Shown here: one piece after another, positions 13,196 through 13,313 of the stretch
Position numbering within the stretch: position 1 is the stretch's first letter
Layout: each line of letters begins with the position of its first letter
Assembly (NCBI GenBank): GCA_030598625.1
Contig: JAUVPO010000023.1
Coordinates: 1-13,313 of the forward strand
DNA from: Deferribacteres bacterium
GTDB taxonomy: Bacteria; Nitrospirota; Thermodesulfovibrionia; UBA6902
Length of the DNA stretch: 13,313 nucleotides
Direction: 5' to 3'
Translations under genes and position numbers: made by a program
The notes under the pieces: model-generated
Database searches by the model: none
Told to the model about the DNA's origin: nothing
The model's input: the letters and a program-made list of their open reading frames with translations, nothing else

Positions 13196-13313
13196 AATCA
13201 ATATTAATAACAATTTTTCAAGCTGTAAGCGACTTTGTCTATCTCTATCCTCTCCTGATGAGTTTTGTATGGATGATTGGAGGGCTTATATTCTTCTGGA
13301 GACTGGAGCGTAA
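13192..13313 (+). CDS. pgaC: PgaC, PNAG synthase (N-terminal fragment, cut by the window end)
   Basis: The ATG overlaps the pgaB stop as ATGA, and the frame stays open for 40 codons to the window edge. The peptide contains YPLLMSFVWMIGGLIFFWR (residues 19-37), one membrane helix matching the first helix of PgaC/IcaA/HmsR synthases, which are inner-membrane family 2 glycosyltransferases polymerising UDP-GlcNAc. The catalytic domain lies outside the window. No Shine-Dalgarno is evident, so translation probably depends on coupling to pgaB. Confidence 0.85.
   Translation, partial: MKSILITIFQAVSDFVYLYPLLMSFVWMIGGLIFFWRLER

Overview
The window looks like chromosomal DNA of an anaerobic or microaerophilic Gram-negative (diderm) bacterium of moderate G+C. 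The outer-membrane TPR porin PgaA and a lipoprotein show two membranes. A desulforedoxin, a rubrerythrin and a DUF362 ferredoxin point to a strict anaerobe coping with oxygen. This mix fits Nitrospirota (Thermodesulfovibrio-like) or Desulfobacterota; that assignment is inference, since no rRNA or other phylogenetic marker is present.

Left part (1-1573, mostly minus strand): an accessory-looking DUF4160/DUF2442 gene pair ends inside a degenerate integron attC-like hairpin at 85-152. A palindrome-rich spacer at 724-808 contains a good intrinsic terminator for the next gene, a TauE/SafE (TSUP) membrane transporter.

Positions 1574-3330: an AT-rich spacer carries a 34-bp near-perfect palindrome and, about 70 bp further on, a well-spaced sigma-54 (-24/-12) promoter. 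This drives a 493-residue lipoprotein built of eight 52-residue repeats, probably a beta-propeller. A shared hairpin region separates it from the convergent operon that follows.

Positions 3331-5496 (minus): a three-gene operon encodes, in transcription order, a degenerate nucleotidyltransferase-like protein, a TPM-domain (YgcG-like) membrane protein with a Gly-rich tail, and LemA. Positions 5683-7142 (plus) hold a DUF362 protein with two 4Fe-4S clusters and an 86-residue orphan domain resembling the N-terminal domain of GspE/MshE ATPases.

Positions 7289-8039 (minus): a two-gene oxidative-stress operon. It consists of a 41-residue desulforedoxin and rubrerythrin, read from a near-consensus sigma-70 promoter placed so close to the first ATG that the mRNA may be leaderless.

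Positions 8005-13313 (plus): the start of a poly-beta-1,6-N-acetylglucosamine (PNAG) operon. pgaA (TPR plus outer-membrane barrel), pgaB (deacetylase plus GH153-type hydrolase) and the first 40 codons of pgaC (synthase) are linked by stop/start overlaps. A perfect 23-bp inverted repeat lies upstream of pgaA. Together they would make, partly deacetylate and export a biofilm polysaccharide.
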